Shown: in pieces, positions 21,861 through 30,554 of the stretch
Numbering within the stretch: position 1 is the first letter of the stretch
Layout of the letters: each line of letters starts with the position of its first letter
NCBI RefSeq assembly: GCF_016025525.2
Contig: NZ_JACSGR010000005.1
Location: forward strand, 1-64,000
Direction: 5' to 3'
DNA: 64,000 bases
DNA from: Eikenella glucosivorans
Lineage (GTDB): Bacteria > Pseudomonadota > Gammaproteobacteria > Burkholderiales > Neisseriaceae
Translations under genes and position numbers: made by a program
The notes under the pieces: model-generated
What the model saw: the letters and a program-made list of their open reading frames with translations, nothing else
Database searches by the model: none
What the model was told of the DNA's origin: nothing

Positions 21861-22607
21861 TCAGCTTGTTTTGAGCATGCGTTGGCGGCGGGTTTCGGCC
21901 AATACCATGCCGGTGCTCACGGATACGTTGAGGCTTTCCACCGTGCCGAGCATGGGGATGGACACCAGCGCGTCGCAGTGTTCGCGGGTGAGGCGGCGCA
22001 TGCCTTCTCCTTCGTTGCCCATCACCCAGGCCACGGCGGCGGGAATGTCGTAGTGGAACAGGTCGGCCTCGCCGCCCATGTCGGTGCCCACGATCCAGAT
22101 GTCGCGCTCTTTGAGCTCGCGCAGGGTGCGGGCGAGGTTGGTTACGGCGATGTAGGGTACGGTTTCGGCGGCGCCGCAGGCTACTTTGCTCACGGTGGCG
22201 TTGAGGCCGACGCTGCGGTTTTTCGGCGCGATCACGGCGTGCACGCCCATGGCGTCGGCCACGCGCAGGCAGGCGCCGAGGTTGTGCGGATCGGTGATGC
22301 CGTCGAGGATGAGCAGCAGGGGCGGCTCGGCAAGGTTGTCGAGCACGTCGTCGAGGTGGATGTGGTTGTGCGAGGCGTCGATGAAGCCGGCGATGCCTTG
22401 GTGGCGGGCGTGGCGGCAGAGATTGTCGAGGCGGGCGGCTTCCACGAAGTGCACGGGGATATTGGCTTCGGCGGCTTTTTCCAGCGCTTGGCGCATGCGT
22501 TCGTCGTGGCGGCCGGCAAGGGCGTAGAGCTCGGTAAGGCTTTTGGGGTTTTGCCACAGGCGGGCATTGACGGCGTGGAAGCCGTAGATGAGGCGGCGGT
22601 TGGACAT
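21861..22607 (-). CDS. rlmB: 23S rRNA (guanosine-2251-2'-O)-methyltransferase RlmB
   Basis: The 248-residue SPOUT methyltransferase modifies G2251 in the ribosomal P-loop. The N-terminal L30e-like substrate domain (residues 1-75) precedes the TrmH-type knot: ILDGITDPHNLGACLR, APKNRSVGLNATV, VMGNEGEGMRRLT and SIPMLGTVESLNVSVSTGMVL, which carries the AdoMet-binding asparagine and serine. Length is canonical. It stands alone, with a Correia element downstream, so its transcript may be affected by that element. Confidence 0.94.
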   Translation of the reverse strand: MSNRRLIYGFHAVNARLWQNPKSLTELYALAGRHDERMRQALEKAAEANIPVHFVEAARLDNLCRHARHQGIAGFIDASHNHIHLDDVLDNLAEPPLLLILDGITDPHNLGACLRVADAMGVHAVIAPKNRSVGLNATVSKVACGAAETVPYIAVTNLARTLRELKERDIWIVGTDMGGEADLFHYDIPAAVAWVMGNEGEGMRRLTREHCDALVSIPMLGTVESLNVSVSTGMVLAETRRQRMLKTS

Positions 22608-22873
22608 GGGTTGGGCTTTCGGGGAGAAGGGGCCACCTGAAAAACGAGGGAGCGTTTCAGACGGCTTGTAATGGTGCGGAAATGAATTAGGTTAGTGTTT
22701 TATAGTTTTTCAGGTAGCCTGCAAAGGAGTGGGCTAACTGAAAAATTTGGTTTGTCGGAAGCTTAAACCTCTGTGGGAGAGGGCGGCAAACTTTTAGGCC
22801 GGCATGGAACGCACGATGTTTCTATCGGTTCAACACCGGTTTGTTTCAGGTAGAGCCTCACACGGCGGCGGGC
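22608..22873. other. Intergenic region rlmB / thiE
   Basis: No gene or riboswitch is recognised. It contains a standard DUS near 22711 and partial, degenerate uptake-like copies. Confidence 0.4.
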
Positions 22874-23494
22874 TTATTCCGGCCACAGTTTTTGGAAGGC
22901 GCGCACGGCGGCGGCGGGGTCGGGCGCTTGGGTAACGGCGCTGACCACGGCCAGCGAAGACACGCCGGTGGACAGCACTGCGGGGGCGTTTTCCAGCGTG
23001 ATGCCGCCGATGGCCACGGTGGGCGTGCTGCCGGCCAGTTGCACGTAGCGGCGCAGTTTTTCCAGCCCCTGCGGCTCGGTGGGCATGGCTTTGGTGGCGG
23101 TGGCGAACACGGCGCCGCAGGCCACGTAGCTGGGGCGCACGGCCAGGGCGCGCGCCATTTCGGCTTCGTCGTGGGTGCTCAGGCCGAGGCGGATGCCGGC
23201 GGCGGCGAGGGCGGGGAAGTCGGCACTATCCATGTCTTCCTGCCCGAGGTGCACGCCGTAGGCGCCTTCTTCCAGCGCGAGCCGCCAATGGTCGTTGATG
23301 AAAAGCTGGCTGGCTGAACCGCGTGCGGCGGCCACAGCGCGGCGTACTTCTTGGCGCAGGGTTTCGCCGCTGAGGGTTTTGCTGCGCAGCTGCACGGTGT
23401 TTGCACCGGCGGCCACCATGCGCGCCACCCAATTGGCATCGGGCACCACGGCGTAGAATTTGAGCGGGCGGGCAATCGGGGGGAAGGGGAGCAT
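22874..23494 (-). CDS. thiE: Thiamine-phosphate synthase
   Basis: ThiE couples the thiazole and pyrimidine precursors to make thiamine monophosphate. The 206-residue TIM barrel has the family landmarks QLRSKT (binding pyrophosphate), FINDHWRLA, GVHLGQEDM, STHDEAEMARA, YVACGAVFATATK and the phosphate-binding VAIGGITLENAP. The ATG at 23494 was chosen because the frame upstream runs through DUS and CRISPR DNA. No TPP riboswitch is visible before it. No other thi genes are in the window. Confidence 0.92.
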   Translation of the reverse strand: MLPFPPIARPLKFYAVVPDANWVARMVAAGANTVQLRSKTLSGETLRQEVRRAVAAARGSASQLFINDHWRLALEEGAYGVHLGQEDMDSADFPALAAAGIRLGLSTHDEAEMARALAVRPSYVACGAVFATATKAMPTEPQGLEKLRRYVQLAGSTPTVAIGGITLENAPAVLSTGVSSLAVVSAVTQAPDPAAAVRAFQKLWPE

Positions 23495-23667
23495 GGCGAG
23501 CGGCCTGTGTGTGGTGGACGGGGCGGGTATTATAGCGCAGCGGGGAAAGGCTGCGGCGGGTTTGTGCGGGGGGAAGGCTACCTGAAAATGGTGGTGGGGT
23601 TTGGTTGGGCGGTGGCGGGCGAAGGCAAGATGTTTTCTAGGTAGCCTGTTGGGGGGGTGTATGGTTG

Positions 23668-23835
23668 GTTTCAACACACAGCCGCCCGAAGGCGGCTGAC
23701 GCCGTCGCTGCCGCCAACCACATCGCTCCCGAAGTTTCAACACACAGCCGCCCGAAGGCGGCTGAATACGCTACTTTATCGCATTCATACACCGCGCCGC
23801 GTTTCAACACACAGCCGATTGAAATCGGCTGAAAC
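23668..23835 (-). CRISPR. Orphan mini CRISPR array, three repeats and two spacers
   Basis: Repeats start at 23668, 23734 and 23801 (period 66-67). The first two share the 32-base unit beginning GTTTCAACACACAGCCGCCC. Spacers are 34 (23700-23733) and 35 bases (23766-23800). Read on the minus strand the unit ends GTGTGTTGAAAC, like type I-C repeats. The third copy has GCCGATT..AATCGGC in place of GCCGCC..GGCGGC, so its hairpin is kept by compensating changes. No cas genes lie in the window. Confidence 0.8.
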
Positions 23836-23923
23836 GGCCAACAGAACTATACTCCACCACCCACACCCCATACAGGCTACCTGAAAAAATCCAGTCCTCC
23901 ATTCCGCCGAAGCCCGAACTTTT

Positions 23924-25252
23924 TCAGGTAGCCTTTTCTCCTTCGCCCCTGCTTGCCGAGCCGGTCAAAATAAAGGGTTCCAGCTCCTCGGCATGCGCCT
24001 GCCAGCCGTTTGGTACGGAGAGTTTGCAATGCGTTTGCAGGTTGGCGGCGGCGAGGCAGCCATGCTGCTCGCTTGCCCACAGCGGCCACAGCGCGCGCAT
24101 AAAGGGCGGCACTTTTTTCTCTTGCAGCAGGCGGCCGACTTTCTTGCGGCCGTGCGGCAGCGGCAGGGTGTCGCCCGGCTCGGGGGTGCGCCAGATGCCG
24201 CTATCGGGGCGGATCAGGTTTTCAGGTAGCCCGTGTAGGGCGGGCTGCCAGGCGGGTTGGGCAAAGGGTTGGCCGTTTGCCCACGCATTGGGCACGGCAA
24301 ACAGTCGGCCGGCATAGAGGACGGCGCGGCCGTGCGGCAGCGGCCATTCGGCCTGCGGGACAGTGGGGTTGGCCAAGGTGTCGGCAAACTGCTGCACGCC
24401 GTCGGCGGAGGGGCTGCCGAGATGGTGGCGGCGGGCGAAAACGTGCAGTTGGTGCGCCCGCCGCAAAGGGCTGAGCCGCCGCCAGGAGGCTATCTGAAAA
24501 CGACCGGCGGCATCGTATAGGCTTTGGTGTTCGCTTTCGGTGTAGTCGTCAAGCAGGGCCAAATCGCGTTGCAGCTGGTTCACGCTGGCGAGCAGTTGGT
24601 TCTGGAGGTTAGGCACGCGGGCCTGCCACGGCGGCAGGCCGTGCCGGCGCAGCCAATTGCGCAGCAGGGCGGTGTCGGCGTTGCTGTCGTCTTCCACCCA
24701 GGGCAGGCGGTGCGCGCGGGCGTATTCCACCAATTCGGCGCGGGAAACGGCCAGCAGCGGCCGCCACAGGCTGACGCTTTCGTTCAGCGCGCGCAGGGCG
24801 GGCATGGCGGCGAGCGCGCGCAGGCCGCCGCCGCGCAGTGCGGCCAGCAGCATGGTTTCGGCCTGGTCGTCGGCATGGTGCGCCAGGGCGACGGCGTGGG
24901 CAGGGCTGCGGGCAAAACAGCGGTAACGTTCGGCGCGGGCGGCGGCTTCCAGCCCCAGCCTGCCGAATTCCACTTGCACGCGTTCCACCCGCAGCGGTAT
25001 CTGCCATTGCCGGCACAGCTCGCGGCAGAACGCCGCCCATTCGTCGGCGGCGGCATCAAGGCCGTGGTGCACGTGTACTGCGCTCAAATCCAGCGGCAAT
25101 TCGTTGCGCAGGCTGCACAAAACATGCAGCAGCACCACGGAATCCACGCCGCCGGAAAAGCCGACTTCCACGGCAAAACGGCCGGCTTTCGCAGCCGGCC
25201 ATTGTTGGGCAACGAGTTGCCGCAAGGGGTTATTTTTCGGTGTATTTACCAT
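23924..25252 (-). CDS. tilS: tRNA(Ile)-lysidine synthase
   Basis: TilS adds lysine to C34 of tRNA-Ile(CAU), changing both decoding and charging from Met to Ile, and is essential. The N-terminal PP-loop ATPase motif SGGVDS is at 33-38, HHGLD and HHADDQAET follow, and the family's central RNWLRR and C-terminal domains are present. The 442-residue length is normal. It overlaps the end of accA by 23 bases on the same strand, so it is translationally coupled to it. One in-frame uptake sequence is near residue 340. A DUS pair lies past its stop. Confidence 0.94.
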   Translation of the reverse strand: MVNTPKNNPLRQLVAQQWPAAKAGRFAVEVGFSGGVDSVVLLHVLCSLRNELPLDLSAVHVHHGLDAAADEWAAFCRELCRQWQIPLRVERVQVEFGRLGLEAAARAERYRCFARSPAHAVALAHHADDQAETMLLAALRGGGLRALAAMPALRALNESVSLWRPLLAVSRAELVEYARAHRLPWVEDDSNADTALLRNWLRRHGLPPWQARVPNLQNQLLASVNQLQRDLALLDDYTESEHQSLYDAAGRFQIASWRRLSPLRRAHQLHVFARRHHLGSPSADGVQQFADTLANPTVPQAEWPLPHGRAVLYAGRLFAVPNAWANGQPFAQPAWQPALHGLPENLIRPDSGIWRTPEPGDTLPLPHGRKKVGRLLQEKKVPPFMRALWPLWASEQHGCLAAANLQTHCKLSVPNGWQAHAEELEPFILTGSASRGEGEKAT

Positions 25253-26189
25253 AGGCCATGATGCGGTCGAAGCGCTTGGCGAGCAGTTGGTCGATGGGTT
25301 GGTGCTCCAAATCGTCCAGCTGCTGGCGGATGGTTTTGCGCACGTTGGCCATCACTGCTTCGTAGTCGCGGTGGGCGCCGCCCAAGGGCTCGGGAATGAC
25401 TTGGTCGATCAGCTCCAAGGTTTTCAGGCGTTTGGCGGTGATGCCGAGGGCTTGCGCGGCATCGGGGGCTTTTTCGGCGGTTTTCCACAGGATGGAGGCG
25501 CAGCCTTCGGGGGAAATCACGGAATAGGTGGAATATTGCAGCATGTTCACGGCATCGCCCACGGCGATTGCCAATGCGCCGCCGGAGCCGCCTTCGCCGA
25601 TCACAGTGCAGATCACGGGCACGCGCAGGCGGGTGAGTTCGTAGAGGTTGCGGCCGATGGCTTCGGATTGACCGCGCTCTTCGGCGCCGATGCCGGGGTA
25701 GGCGCCGGGGGTGTCGATGAAGGTGAGCACGGGCAGGCCGAATTTTTCAGCCGTCTGCATCAGGCGCAGGGCTTTGCGGTAGCCTTCGGGGCGGGGCATG
25801 CCGAAGTTGCGACGGATTTTGGCTTTGGTGTCGCGGCCTTTCTGGTGGCCGACCACCACCACGCTCTGGCCTTCGAATTTGGCCAGGCCGCCCACAATGG
25901 CGTGGTCGTCGGCATAATGGCGGTCGCCGTGCAGCTCTTCGAAATCGGTGCACAGGGCTTCGATGTAGTCGAGCGTGTAGGGGCGCTGGGGATGGCGGGA
26001 AACCTGCATAATCTGCGCGGGGGTAAGCTTGGCGAAGATGCTTTTGGTGAGCTCGTTGCTTTTCTTTTGCAGGCGTTCGATTTCTTCGGAAATGTCGAGA
26101 ACGGAGTCGTTTTGCACGAAGCGCAGTTCGTCGATTTTTTGCACCAGTTCGGCGATGGGCTGTTCGAAATCGAGAAAAATCTGTTTCAT
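25230..26189 (-). CDS. accA: Acetyl-CoA carboxylase carboxyltransferase subunit alpha
   Basis: AccA with AccD transfers the carboxyl group from biotin-BCCP to acetyl-CoA, the committed step of fatty-acid synthesis. The 319-residue protein shows FLDFEQPIAEL, FEELHGDRHYADDHAIVGGLA, GAYPGIGAEERGQSEAI and GEGGSGGALAI, all diagnostic. ATG at 26189 is the usual start; the frame upstream of it is not conserved-looking. tilS follows with overlap. accD is not nearby, as is common. Confidence 0.96.
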   Translation of the reverse strand: MKQIFLDFEQPIAELVQKIDELRFVQNDSVLDISEEIERLQKKSNELTKSIFAKLTPAQIMQVSRHPQRPYTLDYIEALCTDFEELHGDRHYADDHAIVGGLAKFEGQSVVVVGHQKGRDTKAKIRRNFGMPRPEGYRKALRLMQTAEKFGLPVLTFIDTPGAYPGIGAEERGQSEAIGRNLYELTRLRVPVICTVIGEGGSGGALAIAVGDAVNMLQYSTYSVISPEGCASILWKTAEKAPDAAQALGITAKRLKTLELIDQVIPEPLGGAHRDYEAVMANVRKTIRQQLDDLEHQPIDQLLAKRFDRIMAYGKYTEK

Positions 26190-26571
26190 GGGTTTGTTCC
26201 TTGTTTGCGGCGGCCGGCTGTGTGGGCGCGGCGGCGAAACTTGCCCGGGCAATAGGGCGCGGCGGGAGGCGTTTCTTAACATGATTTAGCCGTATAAACC
26301 GCCGCAATGATACGCTAAGATGCGCGGTTTGTGCAGCTATTGTTGCTGATTTTTCGATATATGGGATGGTTTCAGGCAGCCTCTTGCGGCGCTAACTATT
26401 TTGTTGTGCTTGGGCTTTTGCTAAATTTTGTTATGCGGCTGCATCAATAGAGATAGCTCGAAAATTTTCAGGTAGCCTATTGGCGTATGGATGGTGTAAG
26501 TGTAGGCGATATTCAGGCTACCTGAAAAATAGCGAATGGGCATTTTCAGGTAGCCTGCGTGAGGCGGGGGT
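26190..26571. other. 382-base intergenic region between ntrX and accA
   Basis: No gene is supported. It contains a king-dialect uptake sequence (26371-26382) and three standard DUS copies (about 26468, 26512 and 26546), and it should carry the accA promoter. It is AT-rich. Confidence 0.5.
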
Positions 26572-27846
26572 TTATTTGCTTTCGCTCCCGCTGCGGCGTG
26601 AAAACTGGATGCCGAGCTGTTTGAGCTTGCGGTAGAGGTGGGTGCGCTCGAGCCCGACTTTCTGCGCCACTTTGCTCATGTTGTGGCCTTCTTGGGCGAT
26701 GTGGTATTCGAAATAGCGCCGCTCCAAATCTTCGCGCAGCTCGCGCAGGGGCAGGTCGAAGTTGAAACCGCCTACCAGCTCGGAAGGCTGGCTGGGGGCG
26801 AACTGGCTGAGCACGGCCTGCACGTTTTCCAGGCCGATTTCTTTGCTTTCAGCGGTGAGCACGATGCTTTTCACCACGCTGCGCAGCTGCTCGAAGTTGC
26901 CGGGCCAGTCGTATTGGCGCAGGGCATTGAGGGCAGCAGTGTTGAATTTGACGGCGGTTTTGCGGCTTTCGGAAAATTCCTGAATCAGCTGTTCGACCAG
27001 GAAGACGATGTCGTCGGGCTGGTGGCGCAGCGGGGGGATGCTGACCATGATGGCCGAGAGGCTGTTGAGCAGGCGGCTGTCGTAATCGGGGTTGGTGAGC
27101 AGCTCCTGTACGGGCTGGCTGCAGGCGCAGATGATGCGCACGTTGTAGCGGTCGGCCTTGCCGAGCAGGAAAAGGATGCCTTGCTGGATGCTTTTGCCGT
27201 ATTGGGCGATGTCGCCCAAATAGAGCACGCCGTTGCTGGCTTTCTGCAGCAGTTCGATGGGGCTGCCGCTGATTTGCTCGATTTTGCCGGGCTCTACCCA
27301 CGGGGCGTTGCCGGTTTGGAAATAGTGCGCCACCATTTCGAAGGGTGAACCGGGCTCGCCGGTTAGCAGCACGGGGGCTTGGGTACGGGCGGCGCGTTCG
27401 AGCTGCTGGTTGAGCTGTTTGACGGCTTCGCTGGTGCCGAGTTTATCCAGCGACATGGTGGAGGCAGCCTGCATGGCGCTGTGTTTGAAGGCGCGTTCTA
27501 CAGCGGCCAGTAGCTTTTGCAGGGCGATGGGTTTTTCCAAGAAGTCCAGCGCGCCGATTTTGGTGGCTTCCACGGCGGTGTCGATGCTGGCATGGCCGCT
27601 CATCATCACTACCGGCATGTTGAGCTGGCCGGATTTGGCCCACTCCTTCAGAAGTGTAATGCCGTCGCAATCGGGCATCCAGATATCCAGCAGCACCATG
27701 GTGGGGCGGGTCTGGTTTCGCAGTTGGCGGGCTTCTTCGGCGTTTTCGGCCAAGGTAACCGAATAGCCTTCGTCTTGCAGGATTTCCGACAGCAAATCGC
27801 GGATGCCCACTTCGTCATCGACAATCAAAATATCACTGCTGCGCAT
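26572..27846 (-). CDS. ntrX: NtrX-type response regulator with degenerate ATPase domain
   Basis: The 424-residue protein has an intact receiver domain (Asp10-11, phospho-acceptor Asp54 in LLDIWMPD, Lys106), a sigma-54 AAA+-like central domain and a C-terminal Fis-type HTH (about 385-410, KVGLERTHLYRKL). The central domain is crippled. The Walker A region reads GEPGSPFE (163-170) without the usual GKE, and no GAFTGA loop, needed for sigma-54 contact, can be found. This matches the shortened NtrX known in Neisseria, where it acts without RpoN. It overlaps ntrY by 14 bases and forms a two-component pair controlling respiratory genes in relatives. Confidence 0.9.
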   Translation of the reverse strand: MRSSDILIVDDEVGIRDLLSEILQDEGYSVTLAENAEEARQLRNQTRPTMVLLDIWMPDCDGITLLKEWAKSGQLNMPVVMMSGHASIDTAVEATKIGALDFLEKPIALQKLLAAVERAFKHSAMQAASTMSLDKLGTSEAVKQLNQQLERAARTQAPVLLTGEPGSPFEMVAHYFQTGNAPWVEPGKIEQISGSPIELLQKASNGVLYLGDIAQYGKSIQQGILFLLGKADRYNVRIICACSQPVQELLTNPDYDSRLLNSLSAIMVSIPPLRHQPDDIVFLVEQLIQEFSESRKTAVKFNTAALNALRQYDWPGNFEQLRSVVKSIVLTAESKEIGLENVQAVLSQFAPSQPSELVGGFNFDLPLRELREDLERRYFEYHIAQEGHNMSKVAQKVGLERTHLYRKLKQLGIQFSRRSGSESK

Positions 27847-29947
27847 CGTTTTCCATCAGTAGGGGTAAAGTAATTTTCACACAGGCGCCGCCTTCGGGGC
27901 GGTTGGCCAGCGATATGCGGCCGTTGTGTTCGTCTATGATTTTTTTCACCACGGGCAAACCGAGGCCGGTGCCGCCGGGTTTGTCGGTGATATAGGGTTC
28001 GAAGGCTTGGCGGAGCATGTCTTCGCTAAAACTTTTTCCGTTGTTGCAAATGGTTAGGACGATTTTTCCGTCTTCTGCTTCGGTGGCGACGCTAACTTTC
28101 GGCTGCTCGTCGGCAGCGGCGGCTTCGGCGGCATTTTTCAGGATGTTGTGCAAAACCTGCCGCATGGCGCCAGCATCTGCTTCGATTACGGCTTCTATAT
28201 TACTGAAATCGGCGTGAAATGTACAATTTGAGCTTTCGTATAGCACGAGGATTTCGGCAGCCAAGCGGTGCAAATCGATTTTTTCCAACTTGAGTTTCGG
28301 TGCTTTTGCGTAGTTGCGGAAGGCTTCGACCATGTCTTTCATGGCGGCCACTTGGTTGACGATGGTGTCGGTAGCGCGGGTGAGCATGGCGGCGTCTTTG
28401 TCGTCGAGCTTGCCGTCGAGCTTCCAAGCCAGCCGTTCGGCGGAGAGCTGGATGGGGGTGAGCGGGTTACGGATTTCGTGCGCCAGGCGTTGTGCCACTT
28501 CGCCCCAGGCGGCTTCTTTTTGCGCTTGCACCAGTGCGGTTACGTCGTCGAACACGAGCACGGTGCCGGCGCCGTTGTCTTCGGGCAGGGGGGTGGCCTT
28601 GCCCAGTAGGATGCGTGATTCGTCGGGTGCGGCGTAGGTAAGCTGGATGGGTTTGGCGTCGTTTGCGGTGGCGAGGATGGCGAGCAAAACTTGTGCGGCC
28701 AGCGCTTGGGCAACGCCAAGGCGGTGCCATTCGTGGATATTGCTGTCACGGCAGGTGTTTAAGTCGAGCATGAGGATTTGCCCGGCGCTGCTGTTGCAGG
28801 TTTTCAGGTAGCCTTTGTCGTCGAGGGTGAGCACGCCGCTGGTGAGGCTGGAGAGTACGCATTCGAGATAGTGGCGTGCGGCTTCCTGCCGGCTGTGTGA
28901 GGTGTTGAGCTCGGCGGTCATGTGGTTGAACAGGGTGGTGAGGCGACCGAGCTCGTCGTTACGGTATACCTCGAGCTGCTGGGAATAGTCGCCCTGTGCC
29001 ACGGAGCGGGCGCCGGCGGCTAGGGAAAGGATGGGCGCGGTGAAGCGTTGGGCGAAGTAGAGTGCGATCACGAGCGCGAGCAGAATGGCCAGCAGGGTGG
29101 CCATCAGCAGGGTGAACAGGAAGAAGGTTTGCAGGCCTTGCTTGGCGTAGCTCACTTCGGCGTAGCGGGCGCGGGCGGCTTCAATCAGGGTGGCGTCATC
29201 GGCCACCTGTTTTTGCACCGGCTGGCGGAAAAACAGGATGTAGCGCTGACCGTGCAGCTCGGGCAGAGCGAGCCAGCCTTGGGCGTAGAGTGTGTTGCCG
29301 ATGTTGGCCAGGCTGCGGGCGGTGCCGGTGGTTTGCACTTCGTCGAGGGTGTCGCGGGTGAGCTCGGGCGGAGGCAATGTATCGGCATCGGGCTGTCGGT
29401 ATTCGGCGGCGCGGTTGAGGGTTTGCGTGTCGAACAGCGCCAATTGGGCGAAGCCGCTGTTGTCGGCGAGCTGCCCCAAAGCCTGGCGCGCGTCTTGCTG
29501 CAGCGACATTTCGCCGATTAAGGCTACCTGAATATTGGCCGCCTTGCGTACCGAAGTATCCAGTGCCAAATCCAAAGCCGATTTGCTCAGGCTCAGGCTG
29601 CGTTCCAGCGCTTCTTCGGTTTCGTTGCCGAACCAGGAATTGATGCTGTGCGAAATAAACTGCGCCGATACGCCGAACAGGAACAGGCCGGGCAAAATTG
29701 CCACCAGCATAAACATCAATGCCAGGCGGGTAGCGATTTGCGAGCCGAAAATCCGCTGGCGCCGGTTGTGCCACAGCTTCCAGAGTTGGGAAATCAAGAT
29801 GGTGAGCAGGATGCCCAGCAGGGAGGCGCTGAAAGTGAGAATCCACCAGAAATATTGTGCCAGTTTGCTGGTGTGGCCGGTGGCGAGTGCCAGCACATAC
29901 AGGGCCAATATGCCCAGAACTGCGATGAAGATGAGCAGGCGGCGCAT
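27833..29947 (-). CDS. ntrY: NtrY-type membrane sensor histidine kinase
   Basis: The 704-residue kinase has an N-terminal set of membrane helices (residues 2-22, 31-53, 83-105), a periplasmic-size loop, a further helix near 280-300 followed by a HAMP domain, a PAS-like region and the catalytic core. The H-box LAHEIRNPLTPIQLSAERL is at about 489-507, and the N and G boxes NILKNAAEA and GGTGLGLPVVKKI are near the C-terminus. It phosphorylates NtrX. It is preceded by the DUF4390 gene, 10 bases upstream, so these genes are probably cotranscribed with rsmB-fmt-def. A DUS is read in frame (GYLK) at about 382-385. Confidence 0.93.
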   Translation of the reverse strand: MRRLLIFIAVLGILALYVLALATGHTSKLAQYFWWILTFSASLLGILLTILISQLWKLWHNRRQRIFGSQIATRLALMFMLVAILPGLFLFGVSAQFISHSINSWFGNETEEALERSLSLSKSALDLALDTSVRKAANIQVALIGEMSLQQDARQALGQLADNSGFAQLALFDTQTLNRAAEYRQPDADTLPPPELTRDTLDEVQTTGTARSLANIGNTLYAQGWLALPELHGQRYILFFRQPVQKQVADDATLIEAARARYAEVSYAKQGLQTFFLFTLLMATLLAILLALVIALYFAQRFTAPILSLAAGARSVAQGDYSQQLEVYRNDELGRLTTLFNHMTAELNTSHSRQEAARHYLECVLSSLTSGVLTLDDKGYLKTCNSSAGQILMLDLNTCRDSNIHEWHRLGVAQALAAQVLLAILATANDAKPIQLTYAAPDESRILLGKATPLPEDNGAGTVLVFDDVTALVQAQKEAAWGEVAQRLAHEIRNPLTPIQLSAERLAWKLDGKLDDKDAAMLTRATDTIVNQVAAMKDMVEAFRNYAKAPKLKLEKIDLHRLAAEILVLYESSNCTFHADFSNIEAVIEADAGAMRQVLHNILKNAAEAAAADEQPKVSVATEAEDGKIVLTICNNGKSFSEDMLRQAFEPYITDKPGGTGLGLPVVKKIIDEHNGRISLANRPEGGACVKITLPLLMENDAQQ

Positions 29948-29957
29948 GGGTTCTCCT

Positions 29958-30554
29958 TTATTGCTGGCTGATCAGCAGTTTGCGCCAGCCGGAATCGATC
30001 TGCCAGCTTTTGGAGGTTTCGCCGTTGATCTGGAACGGGCGCGGCAAATCGCCGATGCTCAGGCTCAGGCGCACATCGGCGGCTACCTCGGCGGGAGAAG
30101 AACCGGAGAGTGCTCCTTTATCCAGCACCTGCCAGTTGGCTACTGCACCCACGGCCTTCAGGGCGGTGGGCAGGGTGCTGTATTCGGTGGAGAACGTGCC
30201 CACGCTCACGCGGTAGCGGTCGGTGAGCGGGTGGTAGGCGAGCTTGTAGTTGATGGTTTGCGCGGAGCCGACCAATTGGCCGAGCCGCCAGCGGTAGGCG
30301 GCCAGGGTGGGCGATTGCAGGCGGTAGCTGAGCTGGAAGTTGAGGGGCACGCCTTGCTTGAGGGCTACCTGAAGCTGCTCGGGCAACTCGGTTTGGAAAC
30401 GGCTGTTTACCGACAGGCGGCCGTCTGCCGTGAGGGTGGCGGTGGAGCGAGTGATGCTGATACCGTCCGCCTGCGCGCCCACGGCTGCGAAAGCCAGCAG
30501 GCAGCAGGCCAGCAGGCTAAGCAGTTTTGTCGATAAGCGCGTAATAGAAGCCAT
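29958..30554 (-). CDS. DUF4390 exported protein
   Basis: The 198-residue protein has a signal peptide (MASITRLSTKLLSLLACCLLAFAAVGAQA) and a mature part with the DUF4390 pattern: ITRSTATLTADGRLSVNSRFQTELPEQLQVALKQGVPLNF, then YRWRLGQLVGSAQTINYKLAYHPLTDRYRVSVG. These proteins are regularly encoded just before ntrY in betaproteobacteria, suggesting a periplasmic partner of the sensor, but no function is known. It overlaps rsmB by 38 bases, so the ATG at 30554 is supported by coupling. A lipobox is not evident. Confidence 0.88.
   Translation of the reverse strand: MASITRLSTKLLSLLACCLLAFAAVGAQADGISITRSTATLTADGRLSVNSRFQTELPEQLQVALKQGVPLNFQLSYRLQSPTLAAYRWRLGQLVGSAQTINYKLAYHPLTDRYRVSVGTFSTEYSTLPTALKAVGAVANWQVLDKGALSGSSPAEVAADVRLSLSIGDLPRPFQINGETSKSWQIDSGWRKLLISQQ

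Noticed and set aside
23495..23660. TPP riboswitch before thiE
   Set aside because: The conserved CUGAGA and ACC-UGAUCUGG-type segments are not visible on the minus strand.
23700..23800. CRISPR spacers targeting the filamentous phage at 1-3400
   Set aside because: No stretch of clear similarity was seen by eye on either strand; a proper search could still find one outside the visible part of the phage.
23657..23884. Plus-strand frame with repeated FQHTAARRRL
   Set aside because: This repeated peptide is the translation of CRISPR repeats and is a known kind of spurious annotation.
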